Source: Trujillonella endophytica
Lineage (GTDB): Bacteria; Actinomycetota; Actinomycetes; Mycobacteriales; Geodermatophilaceae
Assembly (NCBI RefSeq): GCF_019799905.1
Contig: NZ_JABGCI010000008.1
Span: 124,001-188,000, forward strand
Length of the DNA: 64,000 nt
Direction: 5' to 3'
In this document: positions 24,236 to 32,712 of the stretch, piece after piece
How the letters are laid out: the number at the start of each line of letters is the position of its first letter
Position numbering within the stretch: the stretch's first letter is position 1
Position numbers and translations under genes: made by a program
The notes under the pieces: model-generated
Told to the model about the DNA's origin: nothing
Databases searched by the model: none
What the model saw: only the letters and a program-made list of their open reading frames with translations

Positions 24236-25195
24236 GTGCGTCCAGAGGAGTCCGGCAGTACCGCACCAGCCATCCCCGAGTCGCGTCTGGCGGCTGCCCC
24301 CGGTCACGTCCTGCGGGGCATGGCGATGGGCGTCGCCGAGGTCGTCCCCGGCGTGAGCGGGGGCACCGTCGCTCTCGTCCTCGGGATCTACGAACGGTTG
24401 ATCGACGGTGCCGGCCACGTCGTGACCGCTCTCCGGCTGGCGGTCACCGGCCGGCGGACGTCGGCCCGGGACGAGCTGGCGCGGGCGCACTGGACGACGA
24501 TCGTCCCGGTGCTCGTCGGGATGGTCGTCGCCGTCCTGGTCGCCGCCCGGCTGCTGGAGCCGGTCATCGAGGACCACCCCGTCGGGGCCCGCGCGGTCTT
24601 CTTCGGGCTGGTGCTCGCCTCGATCGTCGTGCCGGCGCGGATGGTCGGCCGCTGGGCGCCGCGGGACGTCGCCGTCATGCTCGTGGGCGCCGCCGCGGCG
24701 TTCCTGCTCACCGGCCTGCCCCCGGGGGCGGACGTGGACCCGCCGCTGGCAGTCGTCGTCCTGGCCGCGGCGGTGGCCATCTGTGCGCTGGTCCTGCCCG
24801 GGGTGTCGGGCTCGTTCCTCCTGCTCACGGTCGGCCTCTACGAGCCCACCCTGGCCGCGGTCAACGACAGGGACCTGGCCTACGTCGGCGCCTTCGCCCT
24901 GGGGGCGGTGCTGGGGCTCGGCCTGTTCGTCAAGGCGCTGCAGGTGGCCCTCCAACGGCACCACGCGCTGACCTTGGCGCTCATGACCGGCCTCATGGCG
25001 GGGTCGTTGCGGGCGCTGTGGCCGTGGCAGGACGACGACCGGGGCCTGCTCGCGCCCGACGACGGAGCGCTGCCGATGGTCGCCCTCGTCGTCGGCGCCG
25101 GGCTCGCGGTGACCGCCGCCGTGATCTGGCAGGCGCGACTGGACCGCCGCGCCGGGGCCGCCGCCCTGGCCGCACGGGACCGCCGCGGGAGCTGA
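24236..25195 (+). CDS. DUF368 family polytopic membrane protein
   Basis: 319 residues from GTG 24236, preceded by TAGCCT 7 bases upstream (leaderless); a longer frame from 24038 is rejected. The DUF368 signature GMAMGVAEVVPGVSGGTVALVLGIYERLI is at about 25-55, and the second, inverted copy LVLPGVSGSFLLLTVGLYEPTL is near 185-205. About eight membrane helices are predicted. DUF368 proteins include the polyprenyl-phosphate translocase (PopT) group, which recycles undecaprenyl phosphate; this gives a plausible envelope role. No partner genes adjacent. Confidence 0.88.
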   Translation: MRPEESGSTAPAIPESRLAAAPGHVLRGMAMGVAEVVPGVSGGTVALVLGIYERLIDGAGHVVTALRLAVTGRRTSARDELARAHWTTIVPVLVGMVVAVLVAARLLEPVIEDHPVGARAVFFGLVLASIVVPARMVGRWAPRDVAVMLVGAAAAFLLTGLPPGADVDPPLAVVVLAAAVAICALVLPGVSGSFLLLTVGLYEPTLAAVNDRDLAYVGAFALGAVLGLGLFVKALQVALQRHHALTLALMTGLMAGSLRALWPWQDDDRGLLAPDDGALPMVALVVGAGLAVTAAVIWQARLDRRAGAAALAARDRRGS

Positions 25196-25292
25196 GCACC
25201 GGTACGCCGGCCGCGCCCCGTCCGATTGGGCGTCCGTGCGCGCCTGACCGCCGCCGATCGTCCCGGGACGGCTCTACGGCACGATCTCCGTC

Positions 25293-25877
25293 GTGCCGAC
25301 TCTGACGCTCACCCAGGACCCGCGCGCCGACGAGCTGCTCGGCCGCGACCCGCTGGCCCTGCTGCTGGGGATGCTGTTCGACCAGCAGTTCCCGATGGAG
25401 CGTGCCTTCGCCGGCCCGCGGCTGCTCGCCGACCGGATGGGCGTGGAGACGCTGTCCGCGGCGGCGATCGCCGACGCCGACCCGGAGCAGATGGCGGCCT
25501 GGTTCCAGGGGCCACCCGCCGTCCACCGGTACCCGGGGTCGATGGCCGCGCGCGCACAGGCGGTGTGCCGGCTGCTCGTCGAGCGCTACGACGGCCGGGC
25601 CGATGCGCTGTGGGCCGACGCGCCCGACGGCCGCGCGCTGCTGCGGCGGGTGGGGGAGCTGCCGGGCTTCGGCGCGCAGAAGGCGGAGATCTTCGTCGCG
25701 CTGCTCGGCAAGCGGTACGGGGTCACGCCGGCCGGCTGGCGGGAGGCCGCCGGCGAGTACGGCGAGGAGGGCGCCCACCGGTCGGTCGCCGACATCACCG
25801 GGCCGGAGTCCCTGGCCGAGGTGCGCCGCACCAAGCAGGAGAAGAAGCAGGCCGCCAAGGCCGCCGCCGCGTCCTGA
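25293..25877 (+). CDS. HhH-GPD-type base-excision DNA repair protein
   Basis: 194 residues from GTG. The N-terminal half has LTQDPRADELLGRDPLALLLGMLFDQQFPMERA, typical of this actinobacterial glycosylase-like group. The helix-hairpin-helix is in LRRVGELPGFGAQKAEIFVALLGKRYG (about 115-141). A Lys/Ala-rich tail ends the protein. The catalytic Asp and Lys of MutY/Nth-type glycosylases are not clearly placed, and there is no Fe-S cysteine cluster, so the exact lesion specificity is unknown. It probably removes damaged bases from DNA. Confidence 0.82.
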   Translation: MPTLTLTQDPRADELLGRDPLALLLGMLFDQQFPMERAFAGPRLLADRMGVETLSAAAIADADPEQMAAWFQGPPAVHRYPGSMAARAQAVCRLLVERYDGRADALWADAPDGRALLRRVGELPGFGAQKAEIFVALLGKRYGVTPAGWREAAGEYGEEGAHRSVADITGPESLAEVRRTKQEKKQAAKAAAAS

Positions 25878-26022
25878 ACCGGGGCCGGAGGGGGCCGGTC
25901 GAGGCGTCTGCATGGGGCGCGATCCGGTGGCACGATGGGCGTCAGGAGCCGGGGCTCCGGGGCCGACGGACCGCTCGCCGACTCCTCGCCACCACCCCCG
26001 GCCGGTCCAGGGAAGGGCACCC

Positions 26023-26382
26023 GTGGCCTCCAGCCAGCAGTCCGCACGATCCCGGCGAGCAGAGCCGGTCCTCATCACGGAAGCCGCGCCGAGCCTCGCC
26101 GAGCAGCACGCCGCGCGGAAGCGCCGCTACGTCCTCACCATGGTGGTGCGCCTCGTGAGCGTCGTGCTGGCCGCGGCGTTCTACCAGACCCTGTGGCTGG
26201 CCATCTGCTTCGCGGTGCTCGGCACGGTGCTGCCGTGGATCGCCGTCGTCATGGCCAACGACGCCCCGCCGAAGAAGAAGCTGGACCCCAACCGCTACCG
26301 CCCGTCCCAGCCGGACCGGATCCTCGACGACCCGGCGAGGACGCGGCCGGCCATCGAGCCCGGGCGGGTCATCGAGCACTGA
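26023..26382 (+). CDS. DUF3099 membrane protein
   Basis: 119 residues from GTG behind GGAAGGG. The cytoplasmic N-terminus contains PVLITEAAPSLAEQHAARKRRY, then two membrane helices (about 44-88) separated by a short turn, then a Lys/Pro-rich tail (PPKKKLDPNRYRPSQPDR). This matches DUF3099, an actinobacterial family of unknown role. It follows the HhH-GPD gene by 145 bases. Confidence 0.82.
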   Translation: MASSQQSARSRRAEPVLITEAAPSLAEQHAARKRRYVLTMVVRLVSVVLAAAFYQTLWLAICFAVLGTVLPWIAVVMANDAPPKKKLDPNRYRPSQPDRILDDPARTRPAIEPGRVIEH

Positions 26383-26401
26383 GCCCCGCCGAGCGCGGCC
26401 G

Positions 26402-27229
26402 TCAGCCGCGCGGCGAGACCCCGGCGGGGGCCGTCACGTGGTGGCGGCCCAGCGGCAGCATCAGCGGCGCACCGGACGTCGGGTCCTCGACGACCCGGCT
26501 GTCCAGGCCGAACACGGCCCGCACGCAGTCCTCGGTGAGCACCTCGCTCGGGCTGCCGGCGGCGTGGATCCGCCCGCCCGCCAGCGCGACCAGGTGGTCG
26601 GCGTAGCGCGCGGCCAGGTTCAGGTCGTGCAGCACCATCACGATCGTCGTCCCGCGCGTCCGGTTGAGGTCGGTCAGCAGGTCCAGCACCTCCACCTGGT
26701 GGGCGACGTCGAGGAACGTGGTCGGCTCGTCCAGCAGCAGCACGTCGGTCTGCTGGGCCAGCGCCATCGCGATCCACACCCGCTGCCGCTGACCGCCGGA
26801 GAGCTCGTCCACGGCGCGTTCGGCCAGGGTCGTCGTCTGCGTCGCCTCCAGGGCGGCGGCCACCGCGGCGTCGTCCTCCCGGCTCCACCGGGAGAAGACC
26901 CCCTGGTGCGGGTGCCGGCCGCGGCCGACCAGGTCGGCGACCGTGATCCCCTCCGGGGCGATCGGCGACTGCGGCAGCAGGCCGAGGGTGCGGGCCAGCT
27001 CCTTGGCCGGCGTCCGGTGCACCGCCTTGCCGTCGAGCAGCACCCTGCCGACCCGCGGCGACAGCAGGCGGGACATCGACCGCAGCAGGGTCGACTTGCC
27101 GCACGCGTTCGCGCCCACGATCGCGGTGATCGCGCCGGCGGGGACGACGAGGTCGAGCCCCTCGATGACGGTGCGCTCCCCGTAGGCGAGCGTGAGCTCC
27201 TCGGCGGTCAGCGAGTGCGTGGCGGTCAC
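26402..27229 (-). CDS. Iron-siderophore ABC transporter ATP-binding protein
   Basis: 275 residues. Walker A GANACGKST (about 39-47), signature LSGGQRQRVWIAMAL, Walker B DVLLLDEPTTFLD and the switch His in VMVLHDLNLAARYADH are present, matching FepC/FecE-type ATPases. It is the last gene of a four-gene minus-strand operon: binding lipoprotein, two FecCD permeases, ATPase. A 52-base gap precedes it. The operon has an IdeR box upstream and so is expected to be on under iron limitation. Which siderophore it takes is unknown. Confidence 0.92.
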   Translation of the reverse strand: MTATHSLTAEELTLAYGERTVIEGLDLVVPAGAITAIVGANACGKSTLLRSMSRLLSPRVGRVLLDGKAVHRTPAKELARTLGLLPQSPIAPEGITVADLVGRGRHPHQGVFSRWSREDDAAVAAALEATQTTTLAERAVDELSGGQRQRVWIAMALAQQTDVLLLDEPTTFLDVAHQVEVLDLLTDLNRTRGTTIVMVLHDLNLAARYADHLVALAGGRIHAAGSPSEVLTEDCVRAVFGLDSRVVEDPTSGAPLMLPLGRHHVTAPAGVSPRG

Positions 27230-27281
27230 GGTGTCCCTCGTTCGCTCGAGTGCGGCGGAGCCGCCAGGACGGCAGGGTCGG

Positions 27282-28334
27282 TCACAAGGAGCCTCCGGCC
27301 CGGTTGGTGCGGATGATCAGGTAGATCAGGTACGGCGCCCCGAGCACCCCGGTGATGACGCCGACCGGGTAGCGCGTCCCGAGGGCGAACTGGCCGACGA
27401 GGTCCGCGACCAGCACCAGAAGCGCCCCGACCAGGGCGGCCGGCACCAGCAGCGACCCGTTCGGCCCCACGATGCGCGCCGCGATCGGCCCGGCGAGGAA
27501 CGAGACGAAGGCGATCGGGCCGCACGCAGCGGTGGCGAAGGCGATGACGCCGACGGCGGTCACGATGGCGATCAGCCGGGTCCGCTCGACGCGGACGCCG
27601 AGCGCCGACGCGGTGTCGTCGCCCAGCTGGAGGGCGGACAGGTTCTTCGTCTGTCCCAGCAGCACGGGGGCGAGCACGAGGAGGGCCACCAGGGCCGGCG
27701 CCACCGACGTCCAGGTGGTGCCGTTCAGGCTGCCGGTCAGCCAGCGCAGGGCCTCCTGGTAGTCCCAGGCCCCGGCCTTGGTCAGCACGTAGGAGACGAC
27801 GCTGTTGAGCATCGCGCCGATGCCGATGCCGATGAGGATGAGCCGGGTCCCGGCGACGCCGTTCTGGAAGGCGAGCAGGTAGATCGTGACGGCCACGCCC
27901 AGCGCCGCGGCGACGGCCAGGGTCGACACGGCCGTGCCCCCCAGCGACAGGATCACGATGCCGAACACGGCCGCGGCGCTGGCGCCGGACGTGATCCCGA
28001 TGACGTCGGGGCTGGCCAGCGGGTTGCGGAGCATCGTCTGGAACGTGACGCCGGCCAGGCCGAAGCTCAGCCCGGCCACGACCGCCAGGACGGCGCGGGG
28101 GAGCCGGAGGCGGCCGACCGTGAACGTGGCGCCCGGCACCTGCTCGCCGAGGACCACGTCGAGGACGTCGCCGGGCGGGTAGAACGTGCGCCCGACCATG
28201 AGGGTGACGGCGGAGGTGACGACGACCAGCACCGCGAGCACGGCGATCACCAGGCGCCGGCGGGCCGAGCGGCGGACCCGGGTGCGGGCCACCGCGTCGA
28301 CGGTGGCCTCCGGGGGCGCGGCGACGGCGGTCAC
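27282..28334 (-). CDS. FecCD-family iron-siderophore ABC permease (second)
   Basis: 350 residues. A basic N-terminus (RVRRSARRRLV) precedes about ten membrane helices. The FecCD signature VPGATFTVGRLRLPRAVLAVVAGLSFGLAG and NPLASPDVIGITSGASAA, and the late HRLxG-equivalent zone, match BtuC-like importers. The start overlaps the preceding permease stop by 4 bases, so the two permeases are translationally coupled and probably form a heterodimer. Confidence 0.92.
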   Translation of the reverse strand: MTAVAAPPEATVDAVARTRVRRSARRRLVIAVLAVLVVVTSAVTLMVGRTFYPPGDVLDVVLGEQVPGATFTVGRLRLPRAVLAVVAGLSFGLAGVTFQTMLRNPLASPDVIGITSGASAAAVFGIVILSLGGTAVSTLAVAAALGVAVTIYLLAFQNGVAGTRLILIGIGIGAMLNSVVSYVLTKAGAWDYQEALRWLTGSLNGTTWTSVAPALVALLVLAPVLLGQTKNLSALQLGDDTASALGVRVERTRLIAIVTAVGVIAFATAACGPIAFVSFLAGPIAARIVGPNGSLLVPAALVGALLVLVADLVGQFALGTRYPVGVITGVLGAPYLIYLIIRTNRAGGSL

Positions 28335-29374
28335 AGCTCACGCACCTTCTGCCGGCGGACGATCGCGATGAGGAACGGGGCGCCGACCAGCGCGGTGACG
28401 ATGCCGACGTCGAGCTCGGACGGGCGCGCGACGATCCGGCCGATGACGTCGGAGGCCACGAGCAGGCCGGCACCGGTCAGGGCCGAGAACGGCAGCAGCC
28501 ACCGGTGGTCCACGCCGACCAGCAGCCGGCACAGGTGCGGGACGATCAGCCCGACGAACCAGATGGGGCCGGCGACCGCGGTGGCCGCGCCGCAGAGCAG
28601 CACCGACCCGAGCGCCGCGACGCCGCGGGCGAGGGCGACGCGCTCGCCGAGGCCCGCCGCGAGCTCGTCGCCCAGGGCCAGGGAGTTGAGGCTGCGCGCC
28701 GAGAGCAGGCTGATGGCCAGGCCGACGGCGAGGAACGGCAGCACCGGGGTGATGGTGTCGAAGGTGGCCCCGCCGACCCCGCCGACCTGGAACGACTGCA
28801 CGTTGGCCGCGATGTCGCCGCGGGGGAGGGCGATCGCGGTGATGAACGAGGTCAGCGCCGCCGAGGTGGCCGCTCCGGCCAGCGCCAGCTTGAGCGGCGT
28901 CGGGCCGCCGCGGCCGAGCGAGCCGACGGCGTAGACGAAGACCGCGGCGACGGCCGCACCGAAGATCGCGGTGACGATGATGCTGGTCGCCGTGAACAGG
29001 CCGAACCAGGCCAGGCCCGCGACGACGGCCAGCGAGGCGCCCATGTTGATGCCGAGGACGCCGGGGTCGGCCAGCGGGTTGCGGGTCACGCCCTGCATCA
29101 CCGCGCCGGCGAGCCCCAGCGCCGCGCCGACGAGGACGGCGAGGACGGTCCGGGGGATCCGCTTGGTGACGGCCGCCTCCTCGATGGTGTCCGAGGACCC
29201 ACCGAGGGCGGCGAGGATGTCGGACCAGCCGACGCCGCGGGAGCCGATCGCGACCGAGGCGGACACCAGCAGGGCCAGGACCGCGACGACGACCAGCAGC
29301 CACAAGAAGCGCACCGACCCCGGGCGCCGCGCGATGGCGGAGCCCGGGGTCGCTGCGGAGTCGAGCGAGGTCAC
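28331..29374 (-). CDS. FecCD-family iron-siderophore ABC permease (first)
   Basis: 347 residues with about ten membrane helices. Family segments include TKRIPRTVLAVLVGAALGLAGAVMQGVTRNPLADPGVLGINMGASLAV and, near the C-terminus, PHLCRLLVGVDHRWLLPFSALTGA, which contacts the ATPase. It follows the binding-protein gene by 10 bases and overlaps the next permease. Together with it forms the membrane channel of the siderophore importer. Confidence 0.92.
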   Translation of the reverse strand: MTSLDSAATPGSAIARRPGSVRFLWLLVVVAVLALLVSASVAIGSRGVGWSDILAALGGSSDTIEEAAVTKRIPRTVLAVLVGAALGLAGAVMQGVTRNPLADPGVLGINMGASLAVVAGLAWFGLFTATSIIVTAIFGAAVAAVFVYAVGSLGRGGPTPLKLALAGAATSAALTSFITAIALPRGDIAANVQSFQVGGVGGATFDTITPVLPFLAVGLAISLLSARSLNSLALGDELAAGLGERVALARGVAALGSVLLCGAATAVAGPIWFVGLIVPHLCRLLVGVDHRWLLPFSALTGAGLLVASDVIGRIVARPSELDVGIVTALVGAPFLIAIVRRQKVREL

Positions 29375-29384
29375 GGAGCGGGGA

Positions 29385-30410
29385 TCATGCGGCCGGGGCG
29401 CCGGCCTTGTCGGCGGCGTCGGCCAGCATGGTCACGTAGTCCTCGAGCACCCACGAGATCGCCAGCGGCGTCGGGTTCGCGGCGGTGCCCAGCGGGGTGT
29501 CCGGGAGCAGCACGATCGCGCCGTTGGCCACGGCGGGCATCTGCGACAGCAGCGGGTCGGCGTTCAGCGCGTCCACGAGCTCCTGGTCGCCGTAGGTCAC
29601 GATGATCTCGACGTCGTCCAGCGTGTCGATCCGCTCGGCGCTGATCGTGCCGGAGAACTGCTCGGGGTCCGTGGTGGCCGACGCGACGCTCGGCGGGGTC
29701 GCCAGGCCGAGGTCCTCGAAGAAGGCGCTGCGCGTGTCGAACGGCGTGTAGTAGCTGACCTCGCTGAGGTCGGTCGTGTCGACGTGGGTCAGGAACATCG
29801 TCGACCGGCCGGACAGCTGCGGGAACTCGGCGACGGTGTCGTCGATCTCCTGCTCGAGGCTCGCGATGAGCTCCTCGCCCTCGTCGGCCATGCCCATGCC
29901 GGCGGAGTTGATCTCGATCATCTCGCGCCACGGCGTCGCCCACGGGCCCTCGGGGAAGGCCACGACCGGCGCGATCTCGCTCAGCGTGTCGTAGTCCTCC
30001 TGGGTCAGCCCGGAGTAGCCGGCGAGGATGACGTCGGGCTCGGTGTCGGCGACCGCCTCGAAGTCGATGCCGTCGGTCTCGTCGAAGAGGACCGGCGTCT
30101 CGGCGTCCAGCTCCTCGAGCCGCTCGCTGACCCAGGGCAGCAGGCCGTCGCCGTCGTCGTCGCCGAAGTTGGCCGCGGCCATGCCGACGGGGACGACCCC
30201 GAGCGCGAGGGGCACCTCGTGGTTGGCCCAGGCGACGGTGGCGACGCGCTCGGGTTCGCCCTCGATCGTGGTGGTGCCGAAGGCGTGCTCGACGGTGAAG
30301 GTCTCGCCGCCGCCGGAGCCCTCGTCGGACGAGTCGTCGCCACATGCGGCGAGGCCCCCGACGAGGAGTGCGGTGGTGGTGAGCGCGGCCAGTCGCGAAG
30401 CGCGGCGCAT
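29385..30410 (-). CDS. Iron-siderophore ABC substrate-binding lipoprotein
   Basis: 341 residues. Signal peptide with lipobox LAAC, lipidation at C23, followed by a Gly/Ser/Asp linker. The mature domain is a TroA/FhuD-like binding fold: RVATVAWANHEVPLALGVVP, EPDVILAGYSGLTQEDYDTLSEIAPVVAFP and AISWVLEDYVTMLADA. It is the first gene of the uptake operon and is anchored to the outer face of the membrane. An iron box lies 93 bases upstream of the ATG, so Fe-IdeR should repress it. Confidence 0.92.
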   Translation of the reverse strand: MRRASRLAALTTTALLVGGLAACGDDSSDEGSGGGETFTVEHAFGTTTIEGEPERVATVAWANHEVPLALGVVPVGMAAANFGDDDGDGLLPWVSERLEELDAETPVLFDETDGIDFEAVADTEPDVILAGYSGLTQEDYDTLSEIAPVVAFPEGPWATPWREMIEINSAGMGMADEGEELIASLEQEIDDTVAEFPQLSGRSTMFLTHVDTTDLSEVSYYTPFDTRSAFFEDLGLATPPSVASATTDPEQFSGTISAERIDTLDDVEIIVTYGDQELVDALNADPLLSQMPAVANGAIVLLPDTPLGTAANPTPLAISWVLEDYVTMLADAADKAGAPAA

Positions 30411-30502
30411 GGTGTCCTTCCGGTCAGGTGGGCGCGGAGCGCCGGATGTCCCGCGCCTCGCAGACCGGCGCGGAACGCGGCCGGGTCATCGAGCGAGGAC
30501 GG

Positions 30503-30521
30503 TCAGGGTTGCCTAACCGAA
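30503..30521 (-). promoter_or_regulatory. IdeR/DtxR iron box upstream of siderophore operon
   Basis: On the minus strand TTCGGTTAGGCAACCCTGA matches the DtxR/IdeR consensus TTAGGTTAGGCTAACCTAA at 15 of 19 positions, including the whole GGTTAGGC half. The IdeR protein is encoded at 14432-15166 in this window. Confidence 0.8.
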
Positions 30522-30581
30522 CTTAGGGTGTCCTTGCCACATCCCAGGTCACGATAGCGTCACGGTTGACCCGGACCGAGA

Positions 30582-31457
30582 TCACCGGGCGCCCGGCCGC
30601 CGCACCACGTCGGCGGCGAGGGCCATGCCGCCGTCCAGCAGGACGTCGGGGGCGGCGTCCGGATCGCGCAGCCACTCCGCCAGCAGCCCGGCGGTGAAGG
30701 CGTCGCCGGCGCCGGTGGTGTCGAGCACGGCCGTCGGCGGCGCCGGCCGGTGCACGAGCCGGTCCCCGGCGCACCACAGCGCCCCCTCCGCGCCCAGGGT
30801 GACGGCGACCGCCGGGTGCCGGCGGGCGAGCGCCCGGGCGGCGTCGGCGGCGTCGGCGCAGCCGGTGAGCAGCCGAGCCTCGTCGGCGTTGGGCAGCAGC
30901 ACGGTCACGCCCGCGGTGTCGGCGAGCCAGCGCTCGACCCCGTAGCCGGCCAGCGGGCCGGTGGAGGCGGGGTCGAGCGACGTCGTCGCCCCGGCGGCGG
31001 CCGCGGCGGCGAGGGCGGCCAGCCCCGCCGCCCGGGGTCGCGGGTCGAGCAGCGTGTACCCCGACAGGTGCAGGTGCGCCCCGGCGGCCGGTGGAGGCAC
31101 GTCGGCCGGTGCCAGCTCCAGGTTGGCGCCGCGGTCGGCCAGCATGCTGCGCTGGCCCCCGGGCTCCACGAGGCTGACGATCGTGCCGGTGACGCCCCCG
31201 GGGACGGACCGGACCGCGACCGAGACCCCCGCCGCGGCGAGCTCGGTCAGCAGGGCGGTGCCGGCGACGTCCGTGCCGACGCAGCCGGCGAAGGTCACCG
31301 GCACGCCCAGCCGGCCCAGGTGCACCGCGACGTTGGCCCCGGCGCCGCCCCCGCGTGTGCGGATGGCGGCGGGCCGGTCCGAGCCGGGGGCCGGCTCGCC
31401 CGAGAGGACGACGACGACGTCGGTGGCGGCGTCGCCGACGACGACGACCGGCCGCAC
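30582..31457 (-). CDS. psuK: PfkB-family kinase, probable pseudouridine kinase
   Basis: 291 residues of the ribokinase/PfkB family: N-terminal RTRGGGAGANVAVHLGRLG (substrate side, with the GG hinge) and the C-terminal signature DTTGAGDAFTAGLL with catalytic Asp. It is 5 bases after a pseudouridine-5'-phosphate glycosidase gene, and this pairing defines the catabolic route pseudouridine -> pseudouridine-5'-phosphate -> uracil + ribose-5-phosphate. From sequence alone ribose, adenosine or fructose could be substrates; the pairing makes pseudouridine the best guess. Confidence 0.82.
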   Translation of the reverse strand: MRPVVVVGDAATDVVVVLSGEPAPGSDRPAAIRTRGGGAGANVAVHLGRLGVPVTFAGCVGTDVAGTALLTELAAAGVSVAVRSVPGGVTGTIVSLVEPGGQRSMLADRGANLELAPADVPPPAAGAHLHLSGYTLLDPRPRAAGLAALAAAAAAGATTSLDPASTGPLAGYGVERWLADTAGVTVLLPNADEARLLTGCADAADAARALARRHPAVAVTLGAEGALWCAGDRLVHRPAPPTAVLDTTGAGDAFTAGLLAEWLRDPDAAPDVLLDGGMALAADVVRRPGAR

Positions 31458-31462
31458 GGCGG

Positions 31463-32392
31463 TCAGGCCGGCAGCGCGGCCAGCGCCGCGGCGATCCGGC
31501 CGGCGAGCTCCGCGTTGCGGAGGACCAGGCGGACGTTGACCGCGAGGGTGGCCCCGTCGCTGGCGCGGTGCAGGTGGTCGAGGACGAACGGCGTCACGTC
31601 CTTGCCGCGCACCCCGGCGTCCCCGGCGGCGGCGAGCGCGTCGGTGATCACGCGGTCGTGCAGCTCGGGGTCGAGCTGCTCGTCGACGGGCAGCGGGTTG
31701 GCCACGACGACCGCGCCCGGCGCCAGTCGCCGCCGGGCGGCCAGGACGGCGGCGGCCTGCCCGGGGTCCTCGACCGACCAGTCCAGCGTCGAGCCGGAGT
31801 CGGCGACGTAGAAGCCGGGGAAGCTGCGGGTGCGGTAGCCGATCACGGTCACCGAGAGGCTCTCCAGCCGCTCGAGGGTGGCCGGGACGTCGAGGATCGA
31901 CTTCACGCCCGCGCAGACCACCGCCAGCGAGGTCCGCGACAGGGCGGTGAGGTCGGCGGACTCGTCGAAGGTGTCGACCGACTGCCGGTGGACCCCGCCC
32001 AGGCCGCCGGTGGCGAACAGCCCGATGCCGGCCCGCTCGGCCAGCAGCGCGGTGCTGGACACGGTGGTGGCGCCGGACAGCCCGAGCGCCGCGGCCACCG
32101 GCAGGTCACGGACGCCCAGCTTGGCCAGGTCGGGGTCGGTGCACACGCGGTCGACCTGCTCGGGGGTCAGGCCCACGTGCGGGACGCCGTCCAGCACGGC
32201 GATCGTCGCCGGCACCGCACCACCGGCCCGGACGGCCGCCTCCACGTCGTCGGCCGCGGCCCGGTTGTCCGGCCGGGGGAGGCCGTGGGCGAGCAGCGTG
32301 CTCTCCAGGGCGACGACGGCGCCGCCGGAAGCGAGGGCGTCGGCGACCTCGGAGGAGAGCCGAACGGGAGGGGAGGGGAGCGGTGCGGTCAC
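31463..32392 (-). CDS. psuG: Pseudouridine-5'-phosphate glycosidase
   Basis: 309 residues covering the whole PsuG family. Conserved segments: VALESTLLAHGLPRP (about 28-42), PATIAVLDGVPHVGL, LFATGGLGGVHR (metal and phosphate site), CAGVKSILDVPATLERLES with the catalytic Lys, and NPLPVDEQL. The enzyme breaks the C-C glycosidic bond of pseudouridine-5'-phosphate to give uracil and ribose-5-phosphate. GTG start. First gene of a two-gene operon with the kinase. Confidence 0.93.
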   Translation of the reverse strand: MTAPLPSPPVRLSSEVADALASGGAVVALESTLLAHGLPRPDNRAAADDVEAAVRAGGAVPATIAVLDGVPHVGLTPEQVDRVCTDPDLAKLGVRDLPVAAALGLSGATTVSSTALLAERAGIGLFATGGLGGVHRQSVDTFDESADLTALSRTSLAVVCAGVKSILDVPATLERLESLSVTVIGYRTRSFPGFYVADSGSTLDWSVEDPGQAAAVLAARRRLAPGAVVVANPLPVDEQLDPELHDRVITDALAAAGDAGVRGKDVTPFVLDHLHRASDGATLAVNVRLVLRNAELAGRIAAALAALPA

Positions 32393-32472
32393 CCTGTCAT
32401 CATGGACGCCGGTGTCCGGTCCTCCGGATGAGCCCGACCCCGAGCCCCGTCCCCAGTCAGGGAGAGCACCTC

Positions 32473-32703
32473 GTGAGCAGCACCGACATCCTCGAGAAGC
32501 CCGACGTCCGCGAGGGCGACACAGGCAGCGCCAACGAGGTCTTCCACTACGTGCGCAAGAACAAGATCGCCGAGAGTGCGGTCATGGGCACCATGGTCGA
32601 GGCGCTGTGCGGCGAGGTCTTCCCGGTCACGAAGACCCCCAAGCCCGGCAGCCCGGTCTGCCCGGCGTGCAAGGAGATCTACCAGCAGCTCAAGAAGGAC
32701 TGA
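32473..32703 (+). CDS. DUF3039 small zinc-ribbon-like protein
   Basis: 76 residues from GTG 32473 behind GGGAGAG. A short acidic N-terminus is followed by FHYVRKNKIAESAVMGTMVEALCGE and VCPACKEIYQQL. The His, the Cys in LCG and the CPAC pair could bind one zinc ion. DUF3039 is a conserved actinobacterial family of unknown function. It converges with the YihY gene, 9 bases away. Confidence 0.85.
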   Translation: MSSTDILEKPDVREGDTGSANEVFHYVRKNKIAESAVMGTMVEALCGEVFPVTKTPKPGSPVCPACKEIYQQLKKD

Positions 32704-32712
32704 GCGCCGCGG

